NCBI GenBank assembly: GCA_022340905.1
Contig: JAJDNB010000044.1
Span: 1 to 54,906 of the forward strand
Direction: 5' to 3'
Source: Deltaproteobacteria bacterium
GTDB taxonomy: Bacteria; Desulfobacterota; Syntrophobacteria; BM002
Length of the DNA stretch: 54,906 nucleotides
Shown here: positions 35,823-44,129 of the stretch, in pieces
How positions within the stretch are numbered: the stretch's first letter is position 1
Layout: each line of letters starts with the position of its first letter
The notes under the pieces: model-generated
The model's database searches: none
What the model was told of the DNA's origin: nothing
Seen by the model: only the letters and a program-made list of their open reading frames with translations
Translations under genes and position numbers: made by a program

Positions 35823-36251
35823 ATGACTGATCATCCGAGGGGATCATTCGAATTCATAGACCACACGGCAGACGTTGGCATCAGGGTGGAGGCCCCGACG
35901 CTTGAAGATCTCTTCGAGACTGCCGGACTAGCCTTCACCGAAGTGGTTACCAGTGCTGAATCCCTTGACTGCTCCGTGGAGCGGAGATTCAAGCTTGAGG
36001 AAGATAATATAGAGACCCTGCTGGTGAGTTGGCTGCAGGAACTCCTTTATCTACTGGATACGGAGGAGCTTGTTTTTTCCCGCTTCCAGGTAAGGCTGCA
36101 CGACTGTTCATTGGAGGCTACCGCCTGGGGAGAGGTTTTTGACCCAGACAGACACATGATAAAGACTGAAATAAAAGCAGTAACCTATCATCAACTCGAG
36201 GTTGCTGAGAGTGACCAGGGCTGGCAGGCTCAGGTTATATTTGACATCTAG
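35823..36251 (+). CDS. Archease (RtcB activator)
   Basis: 142 residues. The start FEFIDHTADVGIRVEAPTLE is the family hallmark, with the metal-binding Asp of DHTADVG. ETLLVSWLQELLYLLDTEEL and the C-terminal IKAVTYHQLEVAES are also typical. Archease speeds up the guanylylation of RtcB and lets it turn over many times. It is followed after 31 nt by rtcB on the same strand, so the pair forms an RNA-ligation operon. No RtcA or RtcR gene is present. Confidence 0.93.
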   Translation: MTDHPRGSFEFIDHTADVGIRVEAPTLEDLFETAGLAFTEVVTSAESLDCSVERRFKLEEDNIETLLVSWLQELLYLLDTEELVFSRFQVRLHDCSLEATAWGEVFDPDRHMIKTEIKAVTYHQLEVAESDQGWQAQVIFDI

Positions 36252-36282
36252 CATCTAGTATCAAGATATTGGAGGGACCTAC

Positions 36283-37737
36283 ATGGACAAAGGGCCTACA
36301 ATAAAATTACAGAAAATAGATGACTATCGTTGGCGGGTTCCCAGAGAGGGAAAGATGCGCACCGACGGCATTGTTTACGCCAATGAGGCCATGATGGCCG
36401 ATATCCGCAAGGACAAAAGTCTACAGCAAGTGGCCAATGTTGCCTGGCTGCCTGGGATAGTGGGGCACTCACTGGCCATGCCCGATATCCATTGGGGCTA
36501 CGGCTTCCCCATAGGAGGTGTGGCAGCATTCTCTCTGGACGATGGTGTGATCTCACCCGGGGGGGTGGGCTACGATATTAACTGAGGGGTACGACTGGTG
36601 CGCTCCAGTCTGGAGCGCAATGAAGTAACTGGACACATAAGGAAACTGGTAGAGTCACTTTTCCGAAACATTCCCTCGGGCGTTGGTTCCAAAAGAAAGG
36701 ATCTGCGGCTCAGTCAGAAGGAGCTGCAAAAGGTGCTGACTAAAGGTGCAGGATGGGCGGTTAGCCAGGGTTTTGGCTATAGAGAGGATCTGGAATTCAT
36801 CGAAGAGAGGGGCTGCATAGAAGGTGCAGACCCCAGCGTAATCTCTAGTAGAGCCTTCGAAAGAGGTAAGCCACAGTTAGGTACGCTTGGTTCAGGTAAC
36901 CATTTTGTGGAGGTTGGTTACGTTGATGAGGTTTACGACGAGACCTCGGCCCGAGCCCTGGGTTTGTTCAAAGATCAGGTAACCATAATTGTGCATACCG
37001 GCTCACGGGGCTTTGGACACCAGGTCTGCGATGATTATATCAGGATACTGATGAAATCCACCCAGAAATATGGCATAGAGCTGCCGGATCGCCAGCTCTG
37101 TTGCGCCCCAGTGAGCTCAAAGGAGGGGAAGCAGTACCTGGCTGCCATGGCCGGTGCCGCCAACTACGCCTTCGCCAATCGGCAGATAATATTACACTGG
37201 GTTCGAGAAACCTTCGAGCAGATATTTCAAATGAGCTCCGAGCGTCTTGGGCTCAGGCTTATCTATGACGTTTGTCATAACATCGCCAAGATTGAAACCC
37301 ATAAAGTGGCAGGCAAGGAAATGAAAGTGTGTGTCCACAGAAAAGGTGCCACCCGCGCTTTTCCGCCCCATCACCCAGAAATACCAGAGAGTTACAAAGA
37401 GATTGGCCAACCGGTTCTGATTCCCGGAGACATGGGACGTTACTCCTATGTGCTTGTGGGTACAGAGCAGGCCATGGCAGAGACTTACGGCAGTACTTGC
37501 CACGGGGCCGGCAGGGTTTTGAGTCGCAAGCAAGCAATGAAAGTGTCAAAAGGACGGCCTATAATCCGCGAATTGGAGGATCAGGGGATTACAATCCGTA
37601 GCGCCGGCAAGGCAACAGTTAGGGAAGAAATCCCCGAGGCGTACAAGGACGTGAGTCAGGTGGTTGAAGTAGTTTATGGAGCCGGGATCAGCCGGAAAGT
37701 GGTGCGCTTGCGACCTATGGGGGTGATAAAAGGGTAG
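36283..37737 (+). CDS. rtcB: RNA-splicing ligase RtcB, predicted selenoprotein (in-frame UGA)
   Basis: 484 residues if TGA at 36583-36585 is read as selenocysteine (position 101). RtcB joins a 2',3'-cyclic phosphate or 3'-phosphate to a 5'-OH with GTP and manganese. The UGA sits exactly where all RtcB proteins have the metal-bridging Cys: [20 protein letters not shown]. All other site residues are present: Asp98 (GYDIN), NHFVEV (His207), HTGSRGFGH (His238), CHNIAK (His332) and the guanylylated histidine in [11 protein letters not shown] (His407). Sequence on both sides of the TGA is in one frame, full length and undamaged, and a SECIS-like hairpin follows. Read conventionally it would be two fragments of 100 and ~380 aa, neither functional. 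TTGGAGGGA precedes the ATG, 31 nt after archease. Confidence 0.88.
36583..36618 (+). promoter_or_regulatory. Predicted UGA codon and bacterial SECIS hairpin
   Basis: GCGCTCCA (36600-36607) and TGGAGCGC (36611-36618) form a perfect 8-bp stem with loop GTC, or a 7-bp stem with loop AGTCT. The loop begins 21-22 nt after the UGA and has a G in its first two positions, within the known bacterial SECIS rules. The pattern CCAGTCTGG resembles the GGUCU-type apical loop bound by SelB in Escherichia coli fdhF. Confidence 0.8.
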
Positions 37738-38128
37738 AGGAGGTGAGACATTAGATTTCGGATTGAGGGAGCATAGAGGATAGGGCATGGAGCAAGGATA
37801 AAAACAGAGGACAGCGAGGCGACATGGTGACGGGGAGAGACGGTGACACGGCGAAAAAAGACTCCAGAGATCGGAAGTCAGAAAACACGGGCAGTATCGT
37901 TATCAGTTATTAGTTATTCGTTATCGGGGAGATCTGTCGGGATGAGCTGCCTTGAAGGCTTCCACGATTTCTGGGGTTTCAACGGTTTTTACGGTTTGAA
38001 CGACTTGAACGACTTCAACGACTTGACTTTTTGACTATTTGACCAATCGACTAATTGACCAATATTCGCTGGTTCCTGACTCCTGAAACCTTGAGATTTA
38101 GCTCTGTGGATGTGGGATGTTGAATGGC
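37738..38128. repeat. Mosaic repeat spacer after rtcB
   Basis: In order: GATTTCGGATTGAGGG, GCATAGAGGATAGGGCATGG, GGTGACGGGGAGAGACGG, TATCAGTTATTAGTTATTCG (reverse orientation of the ATAACGAATAAC word), GACTTGAACGACTTCAACGA, GGTTCCTGACTCCTGAAACC and GGATGTGGGATGTTGAATGG. No gene is seen. Confidence 0.75.
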
Positions 38129-38602
38129 CTAAGGCGAAACGACAAAAATAATACGGTAGGCGCGGACACCTCCGGGAGCGTAGACGGTAACCTCATCTCC
38201 CACCCTTCGGCCTAGGAGAGTGCCTCCCATGGGGGAGTCAATAGAAATGCGGCCGTTCATGGCATCTGCTTCGTAGGGTCCTACCAGTTGGTAAGTTGCC
38301 CGCTCGCCATTATCCACGTCTTCCACTCCCACGGTGGCACCGAAACAGGCAATTGAGGTGATTATTTGCTGTCCTAAGACAATTTCTGAAAGGGAGATCT
38401 TGCGGCGGAGATCGTCTATTCTCCCCTCCACAAAGGCCTGCCGCTCGCGAGCGGCAAAATACTGCAGATTATTGGCTTTATAGCCGTAAGACCGGGCATT
38501 ATAGAGTTCTTCGATAACTTGCGGACGGATAAAGCGGCAGAGAAAAGAGAGCTCTGCACGAAGCCTTTCGTAGCCATTCCTTGTAATTGGCCGCTTTTCC
38601 AT
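38129..38602 (-). CDS. Gre-family factor lacking the catalytic acidic residues
   Basis: 157 residues with the GreA/GreB layout: an N-terminal coiled coil (about 1-77) and a C-terminal FKBP-like domain (about 85-157, with DSPMGGTLLGRRVGDEVTVY). In GreA the coiled-coil tip GDLxENAEY carries the acids that chelate magnesium in the RNA polymerase active site. Here the aligned stretch is GYKANNLQY: Asp41 is Tyr, Glu44 is Asn and Glu47 is Gln. Transcript-cleavage stimulation is therefore unlikely; it may enter the secondary channel with another effect, as Gfh1 or Rnk-type proteins do. It is monocistronic between repeat spacers. Confidence 0.82.
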   Translation of the reverse strand: MEKRPITRNGYERLRAELSFLCRFIRPQVIEELYNARSYGYKANNLQYFAARERQAFVEGRIDDLRRKISLSEIVLGQQIITSIACFGATVGVEDVDNGERATYQLVGPYEADAMNGRISIDSPMGGTLLGRRVGDEVTVYAPGGVRAYRIIFVVSP

Positions 38603-39013
38603 ATTCCAATTTTTTCAATAATTTAGAAAGTGGTTCTGGCTGGTATCTCACTGTATTTTTATCTATCACCGGGACCTCTTGAGAGTTCCAGTGGCGGTCT
38701 TCCAGCATATGGAGTACCGTTAGGTACCAATGCTAGCTCAAAAAAAATTTTTTTTCTAGTTTTTTTCTCTCCCGTCGGCACACGCCAGTCATAGCATAGC
38801 GCAAAAAGCAAGAAGTCAGAGATCACAGGTCAGAATTCAGACGACAGAGCAAAGATGACAGCAAGGCGACCGGCCCGTCTCGCCTGATGGCGAAGCCGAT
38901 GGCGGGCAGGCGCGGCGAGGGGGTGACACGGAGACATGGCGAGGGAGACTATTGGCGGGAGACAAGCTGAGTTTCGTATAACATATAACGAATAACGACA
39001 CTAAACATTTGGG
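38603..39013. repeat. Repeat spacer upstream of the Gre-like gene
   Basis: Contains an A8T8 tract near 38742-38757, CATAGCATAGCGCAAAAAGC, AAGTCAGAGATCACAGGTCA, a CCCGTCTCGCCTGATGGCG / GATGGCGGGCAGG block and GTATAACATATAACGAATAA. No gene is supported. Confidence 0.65.
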
Positions 39014-39427
39014 TTAAACAAAAATCCAGATTCTGAGCATATTCTTATCCCCTTCCCGGCGGTACTCCATGGCGTTTCTCATGTGCCGGACAAATTGCAG
39101 CCCCAGACCCTCTTCAAGTCGATCCATGGCTGACTTGGAAGGATCCGGTCCGGGGATAGTAAGGGGGTTGAACTCCCTGCCGTCATCTATGACGGTCAAG
39201 GCAACTTCTTCTTCCTCCAACTCGATCTGAACCTCTATCTCATGTGAATCTTCGTCGTCGTATCCATGTCTTATGATGTTCATGAGAATCTCTTCCAAAA
39301 TGAGGTTCACCGCGTAAACTAGCTTTGACTGCAACTCTCTCGGTTCCAGAAAGACATTCACTAGCTGAAGCACATGAGTCAACTCCCGTAGGTCGTTAGC
39401 AAATGAAATGGCAAGCGTGTTCGCCAC
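39014..39427 (-). CDS. RsbW-like ATP-binding regulatory protein (HATPase)
   Basis: 137 residues forming a single GHKL ATPase domain: LILEEILMNIIRHGYDDED is the N box with its Asn, LTVIDDGREFNPLTIP is the G1 box, and GLGLQFVRHMRNAMEYRREG is the G2/G3 region. This is the RsbW/SpoIIAB class of serine kinases or anti-sigma factors. No anti-anti-sigma (STAS) or PP2C gene is adjacent. It is the last gene of the pqi-mlaF operon, 22 nt after mlaF, with GGAGG before a GTG start. It may regulate the transporter or respond to it; this is inference. Confidence 0.85.
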   Translation of the reverse strand: MANTLAISFANDLRELTHVLQLVNVFLEPRELQSKLVYAVNLILEEILMNIIRHGYDDEDSHEIEVQIELEEEEVALTVIDDGREFNPLTIPGPDPSKSAMDRLEEGLGLQFVRHMRNAMEYRREGDKNMLRIWIFV

Positions 39428-39449
39428 AGTAAACCTCCACTGCAGTTAC

Positions 39450-40661
39450 CTACTCGATGCGAAATTCAAAATAGGTGCTCTCCGTAGATTCCGCGTTGGC
39501 GAGCACCTCTTCCAACGGACTCCCCTCACGGGCTTGGGCGAATCCAGCGGTAATCCAAAGATCCAAGCCGGGTAAACATTCACCCTCAATAAAATCACAT
39601 ACCCTTAACTCTCTGGCTAATTTGATGCAGAACTTCCTTGCCTTATTCATCTTGGCGTTGTGTTGAACCACCATAATCTTGTTCATGCCATAACGAGAAC
39701 AGGTATCGGTTGTGTCGAGGCGTTGCTGCACTTGGGAGGCGAGCTTTTTAACCACTGTCTGTCCTGCCACATGCCCGAGCTTCTCGTTGACTTCGTCGAA
39801 ATTTTGCACCGTGAGGGCAATGACAGAGAAAGTAATCTTTTGGCTTTCCAGCCGGACCATCGCTTCTTGAAACTTCCTGTCCCATTGTGTCTGAGTGGCC
39901 ATGCCCGTGAGAGCGTCGTGGGGGGTTTCAAGCCCCTGAATGAACTGCTGCACCACCTGATCAGATGCACGCTGGATCTCATTGGGAGTGCCTTCGAATC
40001 TGATCTTCCCCTCATCCAACATGGCCACCCGTTGGGAGATATAAAAAATATCAGGTATGTCGTGGCTGATGACTACTCCGGTGAAACCTAGCCTTCTCTG
40101 GTAATCGGAGATCATGCTGTGCACTGCACTTTTTCGAATGGGATCGAGGCCTGTGGTAGGCTCATCGAAAAGAACAATCTCCGGCTCAGTCACCAGGGCT
40201 CTTGCCAGGGCTACCCGTTTTTTCATGCCCCCGGAGAGCTGGCTGGGGTAGTTGTTGTCTATCCCCTCCAGGTCGAAAAGCTTCATTTTGTCCCGCACCC
40301 GGGTGCGAATCTCTCCTTTCGGCAGAGAGGTAGCCTCTTTGAGGGGAAGGGCGATGTTTTCATAAACGGACATGGAGTCGAAGAGGGCGGTATCCTGAAA
40401 GACATAACTGAATTTGGCTTTCAACGTATCGATATCAGCTCTTTTCATTTCATAAAGGGGCTGCCCTTGAAACAAAATTCTACCAGAATCGGGTCTGAGG
40501 AGGCCTATGATGTGCTTCAAAAGGACACTCTTACCCATGCCACTCTTACCTATGACAGTGGTGATCTCCCCCTGGTAGATAGATAGACTGGCACCCTTGA
40601 GGACCTGGTTGGACCCAAACTTCTTATAAACGTTGTCAAGCTGAATGAGCGGTTGGTTCAT
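39450..40661 (-). CDS. MlaF-type ABC ATPase fused to an inactive GGDEF domain
   Basis: 403 residues. Residues 1-245 are a complete MlaF-like ATPase for phospholipid transport: Walker A GKSGMGKS (38-45), Q-loop FQDTALFDSM, signature LSGGMKKR (142-149), Walker B LFDEPTTGLD and switch His in VISHDIPD. Residues about 248-395 follow the diguanylate-cyclase pattern DALTGMATQTQWDRKF, VNEKLGHVAGQTVVKKLA and SRYGMNKIMVV. GGDEF itself is GMNKI (325-329) and the metal Asp residues are Thr and Gln, so no c-di-GMP synthesis is expected; it could bind nucleotide or a partner. GGGAG precedes the ATG. It follows pqiC by about 10 nt. Confidence 0.9.
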   Translation of the reverse strand: MNQPLIQLDNVYKKFGSNQVLKGASLSIYQGEITTVIGKSGMGKSVLLKHIIGLLRPDSGRILFQGQPLYEMKRADIDTLKAKFSYVFQDTALFDSMSVYENIALPLKEATSLPKGEIRTRVRDKMKLFDLEGIDNNYPSQLSGGMKKRVALARALVTEPEIVLFDEPTTGLDPIRKSAVHSMISDYQRRLGFTGVVISHDIPDIFYISQRVAMLDEGKIRFEGTPNEIQRASDQVVQQFIQGLETPHDALTGMATQTQWDRKFQEAMVRLESQKITFSVIALTVQNFDEVNEKLGHVAGQTVVKKLASQVQQRLDTTDTCSRYGMNKIMVVQHNAKMNKARKFCIKLARELRVCDFIEGECLPGLDLWITAGFAQAREGSPLEEVLANAESTESTYFEFRIE

Positions 40662-40669
40662 TATACTCC

Positions 40670-41275
40670 CTAAGTACCCAACCTTCTTATTTCTTCAACG
40701 ATTTCCCGGCTGAGAGTGGCTAAGGCGTTGCTCTGGGCCCCAACCAGTCCATCGTAGTCGTTGGTCAGTACTGGTTCTTCAATGAGAGTTTTTCGCACCA
40801 CCAGTACCTTTGCCCCCTCTTGGCCCACCAGCGACCAGATGACACGAAGAGAAACCTGCTTACCCACCTGGCCGTCAAACTGCTCAACGTTCAGCTTGAC
40901 CTGATAGGTGGGAGTGAAGGTCCCTTCCCAAGGATATACTGCCACTTGATCCGTGGGCAAGAGGGTGGAAATGTTCTTTGCCAAGACTCGGGCGAAACCT
41001 CGTTGCAATGATGCGGCCCAGCGGTGGAATTCGGATATCTCCAGCTGATTTTGGCTTTTTCGGGTGACGATCTGCGGCCTGTCGAGATACTCGGGTAGCT
41101 CCACCGGTCCGACACCTATGGCAATATTTTCACCTAGAAGAGCACCAAGATTTTCCTGCTGACCGCTGGGCAAGGAACTCAGCTTATAAAACTTGGTCAT
41201 AGGGGTGCTGCCGCAACCGGCAAGTAGAAAGGCGACAAATAAGAATGCCCAACCCAAGGATAGTCTATTTCTCAT
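40670..41275 (-). CDS. pqiC: PqiC-like ABC-type transport auxiliary lipoprotein
   Basis: 201 residues from the ATG of MRNRLSLGWAFLFVAFLLAG, whose next residue is the lipobox Cys (LAGC). GGAAAGGAAAAG lies upstream. The frame is open 29 codons further but this would bury the lipoprotein signal. The mature part has TKFYKLSSLP and IAIGVGPVELPEYLDRPQIV, typical of the DUF330/PqiC family that sits at the outer membrane and docks MCE protein PqiB. It overlaps pqiB by 11 nt. Length is normal. Confidence 0.88.
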   Translation of the reverse strand: MRNRLSLGWAFLFVAFLLAGCGSTPMTKFYKLSSLPSGQQENLGALLGENIAIGVGPVELPEYLDRPQIVTRKSQNQLEISEFHRWAASLQRGFARVLAKNISTLLPTDQVAVYPWEGTFTPTYQVKLNVEQFDGQVGKQVSLRVIWSLVGQEGAKVLVVRKTLIEEPVLTNDYDGLVGAQSNALATLSREIVEEIRRLGT

Positions 41276-42890
41276 TGGACTTTTCCTTTCCGAAAACAAG
41301 GGAATCTGGATGCCGTTCAAGGTAGTCCGCCAGGATGCTGATATTGCGTGCCGCATCGGCAAGCTCTCCCAGGGCGCGCTTCAGTTCGTGACCGGTGGGG
41401 GACTCTGCATTCAGCAGCCTGTCAACCTTAATCAGTGTCTTCTTAGCTTGCTCTAAAGTGGCGTTGGCTGCCGGCACCGTACTGGCATCGAGATTCTGTA
41501 CCAGCTTCTGCAAATCTTCGGTGGTCTTATTCAGGTGTGCCATGGTGTCCCGTAGATCGTTGCCAATCTGCTCCAGTGGGATCTTTTCGAACTTTTCGGC
41601 AATTTTGCTTACAGTTCTGGTTATCTCTTCCATAGATGTTGGTATGGTGGGGAGTTCCGCATATGGCTCGCCCCAGATGACTTTCGCCGGAGGAGCATCG
41701 GGGTGCATGTCCATAGAAATGTACAGTTGTCCCGTAAGAAGACTGCCCTGTTTAAGCTGGGCCCTGAGGCCTTTTTTCACCAGAAAGTTCATTCCCTCCT
41801 TACGGTTCATTTTCTGCTTGCCGACCCAGTAAATCCTGTCCGGTTCCAACTCGATTAAAACCGGGATGCGAAAAGCCAGCTTTTTCCAATCGAATTCCAG
41901 GGTGATGTCCATGACTTTGCCGATTTCAATGCCCCTAAATTCCACCGGCGCCCCAACAGAAAGACCCCTGACCGAACCTTGGAAGTGGAGCAGCCACGGC
42001 TTTTTCTGCGCATAGGACGCCTCAACGCTTTCCTCGCGGCTTGCGTAGAGAGGAAAGGTCTGATTTTCTGAAGCGGGACCGCCAGGCTCCAGATTCGTCG
42101 GGGTATCGAAGGCGATCCCCCCGACCATCAAGGTGACAAAAGATTCGGTTTTGACCTTGAGACCGTTGGCATCAACCGACACATCGAGGCCCGAGGCGTT
42201 CCAGAAGCGAGTATTTTGTCGGACATCCTGGTCATGGGGGGCGTGGATGAAGATCTTGATGTCCACCGCTGTACCGTCTTTCTCCAGCTCGTAGGCCACA
42301 ACCTGTCCCACTTTGATTCGCCGGTAATAGACCGGTGAGCCGATGTCCAAGGAGCCGAGTGTCTTCGACTTCAGGATAAAAAGCTTGCCGGGAATACCGA
42401 ACGTTATGATTGGCGGTGTCTCCAGCCCTTTAAAGGAGCGAGCATGTTTGCCGGGTTTGCCGGGGTCCATGCCGATATAGGCGCCCGAAAAAAGAGTTCC
42501 CAAACCGGAGACCCCGCCGGCGGCTACCCTGGCCCGGACCACCCAGAACCGCGTGTTCTCGCTGAGATATGGACCGGCATCTTTGTGCATCTCTGCGGTG
42601 ACAATCACGTGGGCTAGGTTTTTAGCGAAGTCGATGGATGCGACCTGGCCGATTTCCACATCTTTGTACTTGATCTTGGTCTTGCCCGCTTCCAGCCCTT
42701 CGGCGGTCTCGAAGGTTATGGTGATGGTGGGCCCTTTCTCCGATAAGGCCTTGTACACCAGCCAGCCACCGATCAGAGCAGCTACCACCGGCACCAGCCA
42801 GACCATAGAGAAGGAGAAGCCTTTCTTGGTCTTGACGATAGCTTCAGGGGTGGATGAAGGAGTTACACTACCATTGTTTTCTTCATTCAT
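41265..42890 (-). CDS. pqiB: PqiB-like MCE protein with three MCE domains
   Basis: 541 residues. After an N-terminal membrane helix (about 28-46) come three MCE domains with the family GxxV pattern: EGLEAGKTKIKYKDVEIGQV, LGSLDIGSPVYYRRIKVGQV and VRGLSVGAPVEFRGIEIGKV. A C-terminal helical segment (about 440-520) follows. PqiB of Escherichia coli forms a hexameric needle or tube through which lipid is thought to cross the periplasm. It overlaps the upstream pqiA by an 8-nt ATGA-type overlap and the downstream pqiC by 11 nt, indicating tight co-expression. Confidence 0.93.
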   Translation of the reverse strand: MNEENNGSVTPSSTPEAIVKTKKGFSFSMVWLVPVVAALIGGWLVYKALSEKGPTITITFETAEGLEAGKTKIKYKDVEIGQVASIDFAKNLAHVIVTAEMHKDAGPYLSENTRFWVVRARVAAGGVSGLGTLFSGAYIGMDPGKPGKHARSFKGLETPPIITFGIPGKLFILKSKTLGSLDIGSPVYYRRIKVGQVVAYELEKDGTAVDIKIFIHAPHDQDVRQNTRFWNASGLDVSVDANGLKVKTESFVTLMVGGIAFDTPTNLEPGGPASENQTFPLYASREESVEASYAQKKPWLLHFQGSVRGLSVGAPVEFRGIEIGKVMDITLEFDWKKLAFRIPVLIELEPDRIYWVGKQKMNRKEGMNFLVKKGLRAQLKQGSLLTGQLYISMDMHPDAPPAKVIWGEPYAELPTIPTSMEEITRTVSKIAEKFEKIPLEQIGNDLRDTMAHLNKTTEDLQKLVQNLDASTVPAANATLEQAKKTLIKVDRLLNAESPTGHELKRALGELADAARNISILADYLERHPDSLVFGKEKSNEK

Positions 42891-43521
42891 GATCTGTCTC
42901 CATGGCGTCCCAGATGAGTCTGGGATCGAAGCTCATGGCGGCAAACATGGTGGTTACCACGACTGCCGCAAAGAAAATTGCCCCGGGCTCGGCCTCGACG
43001 TTTGCCAGGGCGCCCAGCCTCACCAGGGCCACCAGAATGGTAACCACATAAACATCTGTCATGGACCAACGACCAATGGCCTCGGTTATGCGGTACAAGC
43101 GGGTACGGTCCCTTGGTCGCCATTGCCATTTACGGTCGACGGAAATAAGCAAAAAGCTGAGAATTAAAAGTTTAGCCAAGGGAACAAAGATGCTTGCAGT
43201 AAAAATGATCAAGGCTATGGGCCACATGCCGGTTTGGATGAAATAGATTACCCCGCTAATGATGGTGTCCGATTGGGCGTGGCCCAAAGAAGTAACCTTG
43301 GTTATGGGAAGCACATTGGCAGGTATGTAAAAGATAAAGGCAGCGATAACCAGGGCCCAGGTTCTTGACAGGCTGCGGGGTTTGCGCTGGTGAAGCACTG
43401 ATCCGCACCGGGGACAAATCATCTCTCCCTTGCCGTGAATCGCTGTGGCCTTGCTCACCAGGTGGCAGCTGTGACAGCTAACCAGTGATTTCTCTAAAGC
43501 AGTGGCGAATTCTTCCTTCAA
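42883..43521 (-). CDS. pqiA: PqiA-like membrane protein, second half
   Basis: 212 residues. An N-terminal zinc-ribbon-like segment with CHSCH and CPRCGSVLHQRK precedes about four membrane helices and the PqiA pattern FYIPANVLPITKV. Escherichia coli PqiA is one chain with two such halves. Here the halves are separate genes in tandem. Start TTG overlaps the stop of the preceding half-gene. It is probably the inner-membrane partner of PqiB. Confidence 0.87.
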   Translation of the reverse strand: MKEEFATALEKSLVSCHSCHLVSKATAIHGKGEMICPRCGSVLHQRKPRSLSRTWALVIAAFIFYIPANVLPITKVTSLGHAQSDTIISGVIYFIQTGMWPIALIIFTASIFVPLAKLLILSFLLISVDRKWQWRPRDRTRLYRITEAIGRWSMTDVYVVTILVALVRLGALANVEAEPGAIFFAAVVVTTMFAAMSFDPRLIWDAMETDHE

Positions 43522-44129
43522 CGGTCTATCTCCAACCTATCCCAGATAAGATGGGGATCCATGGACGACGCGGCGGCAGCCAAGACGAAGATGAGTATGG
43601 CAAAGGAGTAAATGGCGATGCCTGGGACGACCTTTGCCAATTTGCCCAGTTTGACCATGGAAACCAGGATGCCCACCATGAAAACCTCCATCATTGCCCA
43701 GGGATGGATACGTTGGATGAAGCGAAAAACCGAAGCGGGCTTCCACCAGGGTAGCAGTTTAACCTTAAGCGGCAGCAGCAGGTAGAGCAGCCCTGCAAGC
43801 TGGACCGCAGGGAATAGAATGGAGGTAAGAAAAACCAGCACTGCCACACTCCGCATACCTTGTTGGTAGAGTTCCATTACGCCTGTTATCAGGGTAGTCT
43901 GCCGTACCAGATCTCCTTTTTTGAGGTCAAGAAAGGGAAAAGCGTTGGCAACAACGAAGAGGATCAGGCCGGCAATGGTCCATGCCAAGGTGCGGTCCAG
44001 GCTGTCTCGCTTGTGGCGTTGCAATACCGCTCCGCAGCGGCAACATTTAGCCACGCTTCGCTCCGGCAGAGGAGGAAGTTCATACAGGAGGTCACATTCG
44101 TGGCAGGCTATGGTTAAAGGTGCTTTCAT
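43518..44129 (-). CDS. pqiA: PqiA-like membrane protein, first half
   Basis: 203 residues with CHECD and CCRCGAVLQRHK metal-binding pairs followed by about four membrane helices, including LFVVANAFPFLDLKKGD and HPWAMMEVFMVGILVSMVKL. It corresponds to one half of a two-domain PqiA. It is the first gene of the pqiA-pqiA-pqiB-pqiC-mlaF-rsbW-like operon. No clear ribosome-binding site was found before its ATG; the promoter must lie in the 327-nt repeat spacer upstream. Confidence 0.87.
   Translation of the reverse strand: MKAPLTIACHECDLLYELPPLPERSVAKCCRCGAVLQRHKRDSLDRTLAWTIAGLILFVVANAFPFLDLKKGDLVRQTTLITGVMELYQQGMRSVAVLVFLTSILFPAVQLAGLLYLLLPLKVKLLPWWKPASVFRFIQRIHPWAMMEVFMVGILVSMVKLGKLAKVVPGIAIYSFAILIFVLAAAASSMDPHLIWDRLEIDR

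Noticed and set aside
36583..36585. A recoded genetic code in which TGA means Trp or Gly
   Set aside because: TGA is a normal stop for many genes here, for example the M23 peptidase, the MinD-like ATPase and the MlaF-like gene, where it overlaps the next ATG.
36283..37737. rtcB as a pseudogene broken by a nonsense mutation
   Set aside because: The stop is TGA and falls exactly on the invariant Cys, the frame continues without indel, all catalytic residues remain, and a SECIS-like stem follows. Random nonsense decay would not choose this codon.
38499..38708. Small gene upstream of and overlapping the Gre-like gene (69 aa)
   Set aside because: No ribosome-binding site; it overlaps the Gre-like start in another frame and reads as a shadow.
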